64,000 bases of DNA. It comes from Liolophura sinensis (lineage: Eukaryota > Mollusca > Polyplacophora > Chitonida > Chitonidae). Position numbers and translations under genes: made by a program. Numbering within the stretch: position 1 is the stretch's first letter; every line of letters begins with the position of its first letter. The notes under the pieces were generated by a model. The model saw only the letters and a list, made by a program, of their open reading frames with translations. It did not search any database and was not told the DNA's origin. The stretch lies in contig NC_088298.1 in assembly GCF_032854445.1 (NCBI RefSeq), forward strand, positions 13,193,504 to 13,257,503, given 5' to 3'. Of the stretch, positions 23,205 through 36,700 are shown one piece after another.

Positions 23205-26200
23205 CTGAAAAAAACAACAATAAGAAAATAAACTGTTGGTTAAGACAAGAAATTAAGAAAATCAAATTAGGAAATTTGAAAATAGAAAGTAAAGCTTTTA
23301 AAATAAGGACCCAGTTTTCCAATATCACTATACACCTAGTCAACACATTTTTAAATCTGCATTTCTAAAAAACATAAAAAAAAAAACCTAAGTGAAATTC
23401 TAGTTGTATTCTTTGCATTACAGATTCTTTTAATTACATGAAATGAAGGGAGGTAATCATGTTATTAACTACAACCTATGGATTATCTCCCCTACTCTCC
23501 TAGCATCACACATTTGGAAACATAGATATTCTAGGTACATGCGCCTAGTTTTAAAATATGACAACTTACTGGATCTGAAGACCATCGATTGGGTATGCTA
23601 GGTCTCTGTCGATCTGTCACAACAATTTTCTTCATGTCTTCAAAAGAAGGGTCACTTGGAACGACATCCCAAAAAGGTATTTTGTAATCTTCTGCAATAC
23701 CTGTAAAATCCAAAAGACATATGTTTATGTATATGTATTTGTATCACATTGGTGTTCAACATCTTGCTCATGGATTATGACTTTTTTCTGTGAGGAAGAA
23801 AACAGGCTGGGGAAACCACTGCTCTTTACCAGCTACCAGACAAACCAACAGAACCTACGAGAAATGGACTTGAAATAGTAATATTAGGTTATCGAAGAAA
23901 AAAAAACCTGGTATTTCCATTATGTATTTTTAACTGACAAAGGAGAGGACAAATCTACAGCATAAACTGTACATGTATGCACCAAATGGGTGGGTTGACT
24001 TAATAACAGAAAAATCACCACAACACTGACACAAGTAGGAGCCTCTAAACGTGCATGCGTGTAGTGTGGTTCTCTCAAGTACACCTTATAAAAGGAGTCC
24101 TAGCTGGGAAGTGCATGTATAGAATGCTAAACTTATGGCTCCCAGCTCCTCATCTATAAGATGGCATGTATGATTTATTTATTCATTTATTTATTTGATT
24201 GGAGTTTTACACCATGCTGAAGACTATTTCATTTATATACAGCATTATGGTGGGAGGAAACAAATTGCATGTTTGAATCTTGCTGCCAGGCAGTGTAATA
24301 TTTTGTTCTTTTCTTGTAATTGTCACAGTTTCTCTACAGTTCTGCTTGTAATGCAAAGCACTGCAGTGTAAAAGGAGAGAATGAGATGTTTTTACACAGC
24401 TTGGGACAGACTTGTTTAGGCAGATGTTTGTTACCTCCGTAAAAGAGTTTGTTACTGCTGACAATTAATGATGCACAGATTTGGATGCAATTTTATGCAC
24501 AAATTGGCCTTGGGCCAGGCACAAATTCATCCTCGGCCAGCTGTTATTTTGCAAACAATTCTTCACTTACTACATAGGATGGAAATGTAGGGTGTTGTCT
24601 GTAGCAGGAGGACTTACCGCCAATCATACACCTCCTCGCTATTTCCCATAAGCACAGCCCAAATGCATACACATCCACCATTTTAAATGCATCAAAGTTT
24701 GTTGGGTCTAGTGTTTCGTCTAGAAGTTCTGGCGCCATGTAACGTTTTGTTCCAACTTTATTGTTCGATCCCATGTCAATAGTATTTGACTCTGGGCTAA
24801 GGATGACAGCTAGACCCAAATCACCAATACAACATGTGTGGTTTTTCCGAACAAGAATATTTTTGGACTTAAGATCGCGATGGGCGATGGCTGCTTTTCC
24901 TTCTTTACCGCGAATCTCCATGTGCAAATGGACAAGCCCAGCGGCCGCTGAATGTGCGAGCATCAGCATCCGCTCGTGGTCAAGAATATTGACATTGAGA
25001 TAGTCATAGAGGGAGCCATGTTCGTGGTACTGCGTGATGAGCCAGAGCTGCGTACATGAGTTACGGCTGGTCATGTCTGACGCCATGTAACCCAGGATGT
25101 TGTCGTGTCTCAACAGAACTGTGTTGTAAATCTCCGTCTCTCTTGCCCAGCTCTGCTCATCACGAGAAGAAAAAATCTTCACAGCCACATTCTCGTCGTG
25201 GTAACGTCCCCTCCACACTTCCCCGTATCGCCCTTTGCCTGCAAAAATAAATAAAACCTCACTGTATTTCGGCAAATAACTTCACTTTGTTACCAGGACA
25301 GGCAAAAAACTAACAAATCTTTTATCACACAAGAAGTCTAATCTGCAATTATATTGATATTGACAAATATCACTTGAAAGAGTCCATTTATTTATTCATT
25401 TATTATATTTTGTTATAAGCCATACTAAAAAAATATTATTTTTTTCTGAATGCTAGATGGCACTCTGGTTAATGGTGAAATACAATAAATGACCATCAGA
25501 CACTGGTTTCCCTGGTGTGCCAGAGGTCAAACATGAAACTACAGGTACATGGACAACAAGTGTATTTTACAGTTTTTCATCCATATAACAGCGATCTGGT
25601 TACAACTGAAGGAAACAAAGCAAAATCTGGTCAAACTGCTGCATGTTGCCAGCTACCTAGCAGACTGCCTGACTTGGAGCCAGAGCTAAACCAGGGGGAA
25701 TTAGACACAAACCTTTGACCCCTTTTGCTTACTGACTCAGTCATACTAGCAGACTTCTGGTATATTTATTTATTTATCTGATTGGTGTTTTATGCCGTAC
25801 TCAAGAATATTTCACTTATACCATGTCGACCAGCATTATGATGGAAGAAAACTGAGCAGAGCCTGGAGGAAACCTACGACCATCCGCAGGTTGCTGGCAG
25901 ACCTTCCCACGTACGGCTGGAGAGGAAACCAGCATGAGCTGGACTTGTACTCACAGCGGTCGCACAAGGCTCCTGGGTCATTACGCTGCGCTAGCGCGCT
26001 AACCAACTGAGCCAGGGAGGCCTCCGACTTCTGGTATAAGACATTAGCTTATTCATGTGAATATTGATAATCTTGTATTTTGTTTAGCAACAAAGCAAGC
26101 CAAGCGGGATAAGAACAGCATGTCTATTTTAGAACACTACAACCTTGGCAGTCACACACAATTTAGCAAATTTCGAGGATTTTGTGACTCCTCAAACTTT

Positions 26201-29200
26201 ATATAGATTGAAGTATAAATTCAAGTCAAATACTCAGGAAACACAAAATTCCTCATGTCAAACTGTTCTGAATATTAGGCACCAATTTCTGCAGTGATGT
26301 ACACATATATGCTGGACAGACATAAATCACCATGCACTTTTGTTCATCCCTCTTGTAACCTGTTCCATGCATGCAGACTGAAGCAAACGAAAAAACAACC
26401 ATCTAGCTGAATAATCTTGCTCATGAGTACAGCAGTGGCTGGAGAAGATAAACGAGTAATGAATCTTCACCTATACACTCTAACAGGGTGACCTGTCGTG
26501 CCACGGTCCGCTGTACCAGAAACGGAAGTCCTGACCCACTGCCTGATGTACAAGACTCATCAAACAGTTCCTGAAGACAAAAAGTCAATATGTCAGTTAT
26601 CCAGTTTATTTCATTTGTGTGTTTAACCCTCACTACGGGCAAAAAGAAAGCTAAAATGTGAAGTAAGGTTCATCATACAGACAACTGAAAACTATGCGTG
26701 ACAATACTTTCATTTCTTTTTTTACGAGTGTTAAAAGGCATTCAAATATCTGAATATAATGGTGGGCTTTATGGGCCATACTGTCGGCACCTAGGTACTC
26801 TGACGTCACGTCCCCTTTTTTTCCTGATGTTCACCAGAAGGAAGGAATTTTTGGGAATCTTTTACCTGTAATCTTTTATCTGTAATCTTTCACTCATAGG
26901 TAAAAAGAGTTACTCCAACATCAGTGTCGTGATTAGAGTAAGAAAAACTCCCTGTGTCATCAGAGTTCCTAGACTTTGATAGTATCGTTCATAAAGCCCA
27001 CCTTAGAATTCAACACATTCAACTCAAAAATAAATGAAAGTATATTTATGCATGGTTCTAAGTGGTCTATTTAGTGATGCCTACTTCCATTTTTTGAGGC
27101 CTTTGCCTTTAAGAATATTTCACGTCAATACAAAAATATATATGTTGGCAGTCTGGTTTACGGACGAAGCAAACCCATGTACCTGACCAAACTGCTGACA
27201 CTGACAGAATACAGCAGCCTAGGCATCAGGGGATGACTTCACACGACACGAATTGGCATGGGTCAGTCAGCTGGGACACCTCAACACACCCTAGTCATGT
27301 ACATGTAGAATTTATATAATAATAAATTAAGCTTTGTGCTGTTTTTAAACATATCACGAAATAGGTTTTATCCTAAGAAGTTCCCTGTCATTGTACAGTG
27401 CCATGTAATACATCTTTCGTTAACTACTGCATATACATCTTTAAACTTTTTTTTACATGTTACTGTTAAAATTCTATCTCCAAAGGAGCTTGTCGAGAAC
27501 ATGTAGCCCTTGAAATAAATAATTATAATACACAGAATAAAAATGAATAACTATAATTATTCAGCAGGTGTACAACACTATATCATTGCATCAACATATT
27601 AGATTTCAATAAACAACAATGCCTTTCCCACGGCATAAATTTCCAGCCATTCCCGAGAATGTCCGTGCAGCAGGTACCTTGAGACTACTGTCGCTGACTT
27701 GTGTCACGCGCAGTTCATCGCGGTCCAGGAGGCAGGACTCCCGTGCCGACAGCTCTTCCATCCTCTGCCGATGCTTGTAGCGAAAGTAGAGGATGAGGAG
27801 CGGTGTGATGATACACACGACTATGATAGGGATGACGATGACCAGAGCCAGGGTGGCCTTCGGGGACAACTCCTTCTTCACCTCTGGTATCTCTGTTGAA
27901 CAGTTACAATGAGGCTTTATTTAGTATATTTACATCTGCTTGGTGACTTTGTGTAACATGGCAAACCATTTCATGTACACACATACATGATAGCTGTAAC
28001 GTTAATGGGTAGAAGAAATTAGGCAGGAAACCACTTCTCTTGTCAACAAAGCATTAATAAATTTCATAATTTTGATCAGAATCCGTGTGAATTTTGTAAT
28101 GTTGGCCATAATCTTGGTAAAACTGAAGCTTTGCTGGCAGTGCTTAACAGCATTGCGGGCAAAACTTCACAGAATTGCTTAAATCATGAATTTCTTTAGG
28201 TTTTCTCCTTGGACTGTATAGGCTAAAGTCACACAAGGCATTGCGATGTTTTGGGAAAAACCCTAAAAATCCCACGTATATTGTGTTTGTGACAGTGAGT
28301 TGTGTTATCTCTTGTAACAAACCTGCTTTGATCAACATTGGGTTGAGGTTGACGTTGCACATGTTGAACTCGCAGCACTGCACAACAGCTGTGGACAGAT
28401 TCAAGGGCTTAATACAATAGCTGAAGGCGTTTTCAGCAATGCAGCCTTTCCTCTGCTCTAATCGCCCATCAGGATGTTTTACTTTCGAGGCAAAACACTG
28501 CAAAAAGACCCAAAAACACTAGGTATAACATGATTTGAAGTACCATATTACATGTATAACAAAAATAAGTCATTTGGCCATCTACAGAAATCATTACTTT
28601 GCACATGCCAAAGTACATTTAAATAAAATCTTTTTTAAAAAAACATTAAACTATGTAAATAATAACCATCTTTTTCTTATGCCGGAATCACTGCCAAGTA
28701 CTTCTTACTACTATAAGCCACACTCTAACAAGTGACCTCTCTAGTGGGGGCTACATGTGCATGTAGGTAACTTGTAGGTAATGCACAAAATTGTTCTATT
28801 TTGGCTTTATTTCACTTATGAGGAAACGGTTTCGTTCAAGAGTTTTGGAGAAATATGTCCAGGTGTATTTTGAGTGAAATATCAGTATACAGTACATACC
28901 CCAACTCTGGTAGAGCAGACAGGTTTGTCGTCATAGTCATTCTGACAGTTAAAAGGGGCACTGAGGTTCTTAGCAATCATTACAATGGTCCCGTTAGACT
29001 TGCACCAAGCATAGCCAATTAAAACTGCAATAGAAAAGGTAAGACAAAATTCTACATTTCTGGTCTTGTTAAGTTTGCAGTAAGTACTGCACATAAAAAC
29101 AGGAACAAAAGATGTGATGGAAAAAAAAAATCACACAGTTCTTACAGTAGCTGGAATAGAAGACAAACATATGGAACAGTGCAGGTTTTGACAGTGGTGC

Positions 29201-32200
29201 CTTCAACTGACTATATATAAAAACTGTACCTGAATTCAAGCAAGCTTCATGAAGCAGAAAAAATATCCCAGAAAACATATCACCAATACCCTGTATTAAC
29301 TTTGAACATGGTTTGAGACTTTGCATCTACATATGTGTATACACATAATTGAACGATGTTGTTCAATTAACGTATTGTTAAGTGCACGTGTACATGTATA
29401 CAGTATACAGCATGCACGTTGCCTTTACTTGAAGAAGCATACAGTATGTATAACAGAACAGGATGCTGTATTATATTAAATACACATTAAGAAGCAATTT
29501 TCTTATTCTACGGAACCAGACAATTTCATTGGCGCTACCAATTATTGCTACAAGTTTATTCTGACAGTCCTTGATAAAGGCATACAACAAAGATGATCAT
29601 CAAATAATCAAACTCGGTTTCCGCCAAGTGTCTGGATCGTTGATTGGAGCAGCCTCGTCAGTCTGGGAACACCTTTACACGTGCTCACGTTCAGACTGTG
29701 TGCTTATGATCAGATATCACAACACGGAGCCACAGCAACACAAATCCATTCATAGAGACACGACCTGGCATAAGCTAAGACATCCTACACCCATATACAT
29801 GTACAATACTATAACACTGTCCTGCATTCACTGTCCTCCTTTTTTCTCTCCATTTCTCCTTCTTCTTTGTGAATCTCTCAATATTCACATAAAATAGGTA
29901 TGCGTAATACGAGCATAATCCGGGATGTTCATAATCCAGGGGCCAACTGTTTGGTTTAAGCCAGGCTTAAATCTTAACACTAGTATCATCCAAATACAAA
30001 GTAAATGACACTTTAGTCTGGACTAAAGTTAATACTGGGCTTAAGTCTTGGTATACTTTTGAACAACTACTGTAGGCCCAGGGACATAATTTTGAAATTT
30101 GAAATGAGCAATGCGTGTAGTTTTACCAGTGCATATTTCTGTATGCAACCGTATTCGTGTATTGTCAATTCAAAGACAATGCACCATTTGATTTCCCAAC
30201 TTCTTTTGGTTAGATTTTCCTTATGTTTATATACCATATGTAGATGATTATACTGTGAATACAGTCTGAGGTAGAATAAATTACATAGAATGTATCCAAC
30301 CTTTGAGCTGAACTGATTCCTCGATTAATGTAACATATATGAGTATGAAAATGAAGATCTATCACTCCAGTCCAGCTTACAGAAGGAAGCCGCATGTAAT
30401 CTATCAGTCTGACACTGCCTCAGTCTGTATTACCTGGCAATCTAGTGGTGTAATGTACCAGATAATATCAGGTGTTCACATGTAACAATGTAAGAGATCA
30501 AGCCCAGCTTAACACCTCATAAATACAGATGAGTTCAGGTGTGACAATTAGCCAGAGGCCAGGATGACAAATGACCAGTTACAGATAATTGTAACAATTA
30601 CAGGTTAGGTGTGACCACTACAATAGTCAGTTACAGGTAAGTGTTACAATTCCACCATTCACAAAGACGCTTAACTGTACATTAGAGTGGCTGATAGAGA
30701 CGCCATCTCCACAAATCTGGCCAAACTTCTTATAACAGAGATTTAGAAAGAGGACTGTGCGACTGCAACAGGTCATTCATAAATTAAATGACCTAAAACT
30801 TCATCCAGGATTAAACTAGCCCTGGGACACAATTTGCCTAAAATGGGAGTTTAATTCAATCTTGCAAAGATATTTTGAGGTTTATTTGGATGATACCCTA
30901 CTGGCATGATTGGAAAAATGTAAATTTCAGCACCAAAAGTAATATTTTATGAAATTACTTTTGCCTCTAAAAATGTACTTTCTTGGTGTGAAATTTTTGG
31001 TCATTTATCCTTATGTTGAACCACCACATGTTCATGTCTCCACTCAGTCAGTCCAAATAGATGCTATATATGAGGATGAAAAACTTGTCCCCTAGTACTA
31101 ATATTAGCCAGTACAATATGTATAAGCACATGTAACCTCAATACCTATATGCTAATGGGGAAATCATAAGACTCCTAAACTCCTTCCCGTCTGTATCAAG
31201 ATGGTCCCAAGCTGTGAACTCATTTGTTCTTTCCTTTATTCCGTCACAATTATCGGTGTATGTGTGCTCATAAACATAGATGACGTACACACGCACTGCA
31301 ACGTCACAGAAGAAAACGATGCGTTCTATTGTCATTTGGACCCTCTGTGTATCTTGTCCTCGAGTCTCCCATTGTTCATATGTGAGGTCTTTGGTACATC
31401 TACAATATGTACATGTATATACATGTACACTGAAAATTGCAAATATGAACAAACACCTGGACCAGGCTGGGCAAGACATGTGATCTAAGGACACATTGTT
31501 TAACTTTGTAGTATGCACAGTAAATTTGCATATGGCCATCCAGTACAACTTGAAACATGTAGCTCTGACAGTGCTAGCACCAGAGGGCCACACTGGAAAG
31601 ACATTACATGCACATGCAGATTGAAATGGTCCTGCCCACCAAGCAATTTATTTCATACATATATTCAAGTCTATTTCAATTACAGAACCGAAGTCAGCAT
31701 TATGGTGGGTGCAAACCGACGACGAACTGCAGGTTGCTGCCAGACCTTCCTATATAAAACCTGATAGGAAGACCCATCAAGCAAATGACTTTAAAGTGAT
31801 TAAAGGAGTGTTAGGCTTCCCATAATGTACATACATGTATGTACCTTGAAGCAACAACATGCACAATACATGTATATACAGTAAATGCACCTTGACACAC
31901 ACAGCATACTTGTTACCTGAGAAGGTACAGTCCAAACAGGTAAATACACACACATGTAGCTATGTCCATATAGACATAGCTGACAGTATCTAAGACATCG
32001 GCAACAGTAATACTAAAAGTATGAAAATATAGATTGTATGCGAACTGTGGTATACATGTACACTGTACATGTACATGCAAGAAAATGTACCTGTGCCATG
32101 ATAAAATTTTGTCAAACAGGTACATGTAAATGGTGACATGAATTGATTACAGGTGTGGATGATCTTACAGAACCAGTGATGTGTTACCTGAGACTTGAGA

Positions 32201-33713
32201 AGGTGACTCTGTCTATCATCAAACAATCTGTGTGGAAGTCCCAAAGAGACTGAAGCAAAGGTGATCTTTGCTACGGTTATGGCAAGTGTAGGTAATTTCA
32301 GAGGTGTAAAGCTGGAACAAGGCTTGGGTCTCTCACATTCGAGCAGTCTGATCCAATCCCCACTACAGCCAATAACCAAGCAGAACTACATGTAGTACCT
32401 GTACTCAAAATGCCACAAACCACTTGAAGACAGCAATACAATAGGCCTTTTTCACCTCTACTGCACAAAGACACACTATAGCAAATGGGCTTCACAAAAG
32501 AGCAGGACCAGTGCGAGCTTTCCCTCTTAGCCTGTCATACTGAGATTGTGACCCCCCCCCCCCCGCCTCCCTTTCACCCCCTCCGCTCAATCACCCAATT
32601 CAAGATGCTGCTCAATAAGCATCGTCAAAGCGCGACGGATTGTCAAATACACTTTTACCTCAGCCAACATTGCCGGTCTGTTAATGCAAATCTTTAGGGG
32701 TAATTCTGTGTACACAGGTGGACACTGGTCACGCTAGCTACGACTTCACCAGCCAGGTTTCACTGCTGATTACTAACTCCAACAGTATACACATCCTGGT
32801 TATTGATACACACTCATATACATGTACATCTCAATCAATCAGAACTCCAAATTTTCAGCATTAGAATTTGTTATGATAAAGACTACAGGTACATTTAAAA
32901 CATCATCACTGAGAGTCAAAACACTTAAACACCCTTCAATCCACCATAGGTTTAGTCTCTCTCAAATCTGAGCACCTTGTTTACAGTTTTTCTCTTACTC
33001 CAGTATCTCTTTCGTTCCATGTTAAGTTTATCAGACTGGGGTGCTTCAGACACCATGACACCATCCTGGCTAGACCTACACTAACAGCATGGATACACAC
33101 CCACTGCAGAGATCTGCGACTTAAAATTCCCTACCAAAAAGCCAAAATGACAACTCCTCACCTCCTGTCCATGTTTAGTCCGTATGCTGTGGGCGAGCCA
33201 GCCAATATTAATGTCATGTCAAATCTGAATGTAGCACCAGTAACGGAGAGATTCCATTCAAACCTCTGTCAATCCTTCAGACCCACCATTAACAGCTGGT
33301 TCAAAGGTCGAGGAAAATCGCGGAGAATCTCCCAATAATAACGAATAAAATGTGAGGTGAATTTGATTACCGGGCTTAGAGGCACGTTGTGTGTTTGCTT
33401 GTGGTAGTGCGCCATTGTCAAGCTCCCACAAAAGGCGTAAAATTTGAGGAGTCAGAGATCTGAAAGGAGACTGACACCTACCATTTGAGGGCCCGTCACA
33501 GTAGCTTATTAGCTGGCTGAGGCTTTTGTCGGGACCACTATTGAGTTAATACTATTCCACTCCCATGGCCGATGCCCAAAGCCTGCACAGTGCCAATGTC
33601 TGTGGCCACATAAAGGCTCTATACAGGCCACAATCAAGGCACACAACACTGATACACTGTATCAATTCCCATTCCATCGACTTTGCAAGCTTGGTGATTA
33701 TTGTTAAATTTCC

Positions 33714-33744
<31 letters not shown>

Positions 33745-36700
33745 TATCATTAAAAAAAAAAATGAATTAATAAATTAAAGCTCCTGCGCTAGTTGAACTC
33801 TTACAATGTTACGTCTGTAACCTTCTCACAAATTCACTCTTAACGCTGTCCTGCACTAAGAAAATTAGAAATCATGTTTTCACTTTATTCACCGGCCAAC
33901 AAAGAAGGTTCTATATGAAAAGGGTCCTTTCTTATCACTCGTCTTCTGTCCTCTATTTTATTGGGGTAGCACACTTTGATGTGTTCGTCAATATTCATTC
34001 CATGGCTCCTTAACAACAGACCAAAGCAATACAGCACAACTTTCTTACAAAACTGACTTCAAAACGAAAACAGGTGATACCTTTATAGTCTTTCAAAGCT
34101 AAAAATTTAATGCGCCTAATCTGAACATAATTTTGTTATTCCTACGCCGCCAGCATTTCATAATAAAATTTATGATTTTGAACTTTGTTGGCTTGCTTGG
34201 TGATGCATGGCATCAGCGGGTCATAAAACAGATTTACGACAGTCGACACATCAATAACCTGACTTCACCAAACATTTTACAACAAGTTTTCTTTACTTCC
34301 TTTTTTTATAATGTTGTAAGTTACCATATCCTAAGAGGCAGCAATTTTAGTCTACATGTAAATTTCATGTCCGCTATTTAACTGCTGATAAATTTGTATC
34401 ATCAACACACATGCACGTACAAGGTACAGTACACAAAATATTAAAACAAGTTTAAATCTTTGGTGAGCATGCAAATGGACAATTTACAATAATTTTCCCA
34501 AGTTCAAACCATTTTTAGACCCCTCTACTTTTATTCCATGGGAAAAAGCTTGTGTAGGATAGACTTGTCCAAAAATTCTGTGTTTTTGACCTAAAATTTT
34601 ACCTATGGCTAAATCACCCATTTCCATGTAGCTTGATTCCCAGAGTTAAATCAACCCTAGAAAGGTGTTTTGACATTCAAAAATTAAGTGTTTTGGAAAT
34701 TAGGATGATATCCTACTACAAAAATGTAAGCTTGTGCAACAGAAGTAGTATTTTATGACTTTCATAAAATTTTATTTGTCTCTTGAAGAGGCACTTTTTT
34801 TTTAGCACTGCGAATTCATTGGTCAAGGGTTTGACAGTCCAACAGAGCCAATGAAAACAGCCTGTACATGTACAAAGTTTTTGTCATACATGTATGTGTA
34901 GTATAATTTTGATTGTTGACTTCACTACAATGTACATGTTGGTGTAGATGTACTGATACTGCTTGTTTCGAAAGAAAAACAGTTAACGGCAAAGACAACA
35001 CTAAAATGAAGCATAATTCACATGAAAGATCATTAAAAACTGTCCATGAAAACACTTGGATTTATTTCTTTAGAATTGTTCAAACAAAGTCAAATGGTGT
35101 TAAAACATCAGATTATACAGTAGTCTCTTGTGACCCAGAATTACACCTCCATTCTTTTTGCCTGAAATATTTTGTTGCAAGGTCAAATCGGTGAATTCAA
35201 GGATCTATATGTTTCTGTATTTTATGATGAAATGTTGTAGTCATATGTGAGTTAAGATGTCCCAATGTGGTCAGAAAAGGCCACCAAGGAATAAAACGCA
35301 CTTTAAAGGTTGAACAAATTATAAAAAAAATACACGTAAATCCAACTATTCTCACAGTTTTCAATGGTCTTTCATCTCACTTATATACTTCATTTTAGTG
35401 TTTTCTTCGCCTTAAAATTAACAATTTTTCAATGTACCTCCATATTGATTTTACTCTTTTTACTATTTAGAATTCTGCATAACTGCTTAAGTAACATCAT
35501 GTACATGTATGTCACGTTAAGATCATGTTAAGGGCATATTCGAGACTCAATCTCATCACTTACAGTCTACAAGAACTACTGTCTACATGTACAACCGGGG
35601 CCATATCTAGAAAAACGTAAAGTTCTGATCCCAGACTTTAATGATGACATTGTGACTGTGCCTAAAGCAATTTTAAAAAAGGCAACTTAAAATGATGAAC
35701 CATACTGTTTTTGTTTAATTTACTTGTTACTTTTAATACAGCTTGTTTTAGGAGGCCACATTTTTTCCAGAACCAAAGTGACCCTAGACTCACTCTAGCA
35801 AATTCCAATGATAATCATCCAGCCGTGACCCCCTGCTCTGTAGCCCCAAATCCAACCTGTATTACCTTGGCTGTAAATGAGCATATGGTCCACCAACCTA
35901 CCACCCCTGTGACCTCAAAAACAATAGGACTGGCCCAAACACAAAGTCACTGGCGCCAAGGCCAGCCATGTCTATTGGCTGCACAGTAGACAGCTGAATT
36001 TTTTAGGCTCTCCTATGTCAATTGGTGTTTGTGTTAGAGCTAAACAAGAACAGACAAACACATATGAGCCAGGTATTCTGAACCTACAGTTGGGCTCAAG
36101 CGGTGATAGGAGGCAGTGGGAATGGGTAGAGGCTAAAAGCATACCCTGAATGAGTAGGAACAAGATCCATACAGTGCACAATGTGCTACATGTATAAATA
36201 AATGTATATGCACAGTTACTACAATGTACACATGCATATAGGACTTAGCAAGCACTTTTAGAACGAAAAGTTGAAACGCAAATTTATGAGACTAAAAAAA
36301 AAGATTTTAATTTGCGCAGAACCTAAAATAAGAAAGAAAAGGAAAAAAAAAAAAATCCGCGGTACACGCTTACCTGTTAAATTAAGAAATGTTGATCTAA
36401 CAAACTCATTAAATTTGTAACATGTGTAAAGTGGGTGCAGGTAAGATGTGATATCCTTGAGTGACACGGGTATTGTGGGTGAAGATTACAGGTTCTCAGC
36501 TCCACAATGTCCATTAGAAAAAGCAAAGATTCCCACGCTTTGCTCATCCAGGAATCAGGGAAGTACGGTAATATACAATGACAAGTTATCCTACTTAAGC
36601 CCTGATGGTTAGTCTGGGCTGGCACAAAATGTGCACAAAACTGTCAGAGATTCTCAAAAACAAATATGAAGAGTGCAATACAAGTGAAGGGCGTTATCAG

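Noticed and set aside
31138-31593. Minus-strand open frame of 151 codons in receptor intron 1
   Set aside because: No domain, signal peptide with fitting context, or splice structure seen. Cysteine and tyrosine richness comes from the TACATG-rich DNA. Judged chance.
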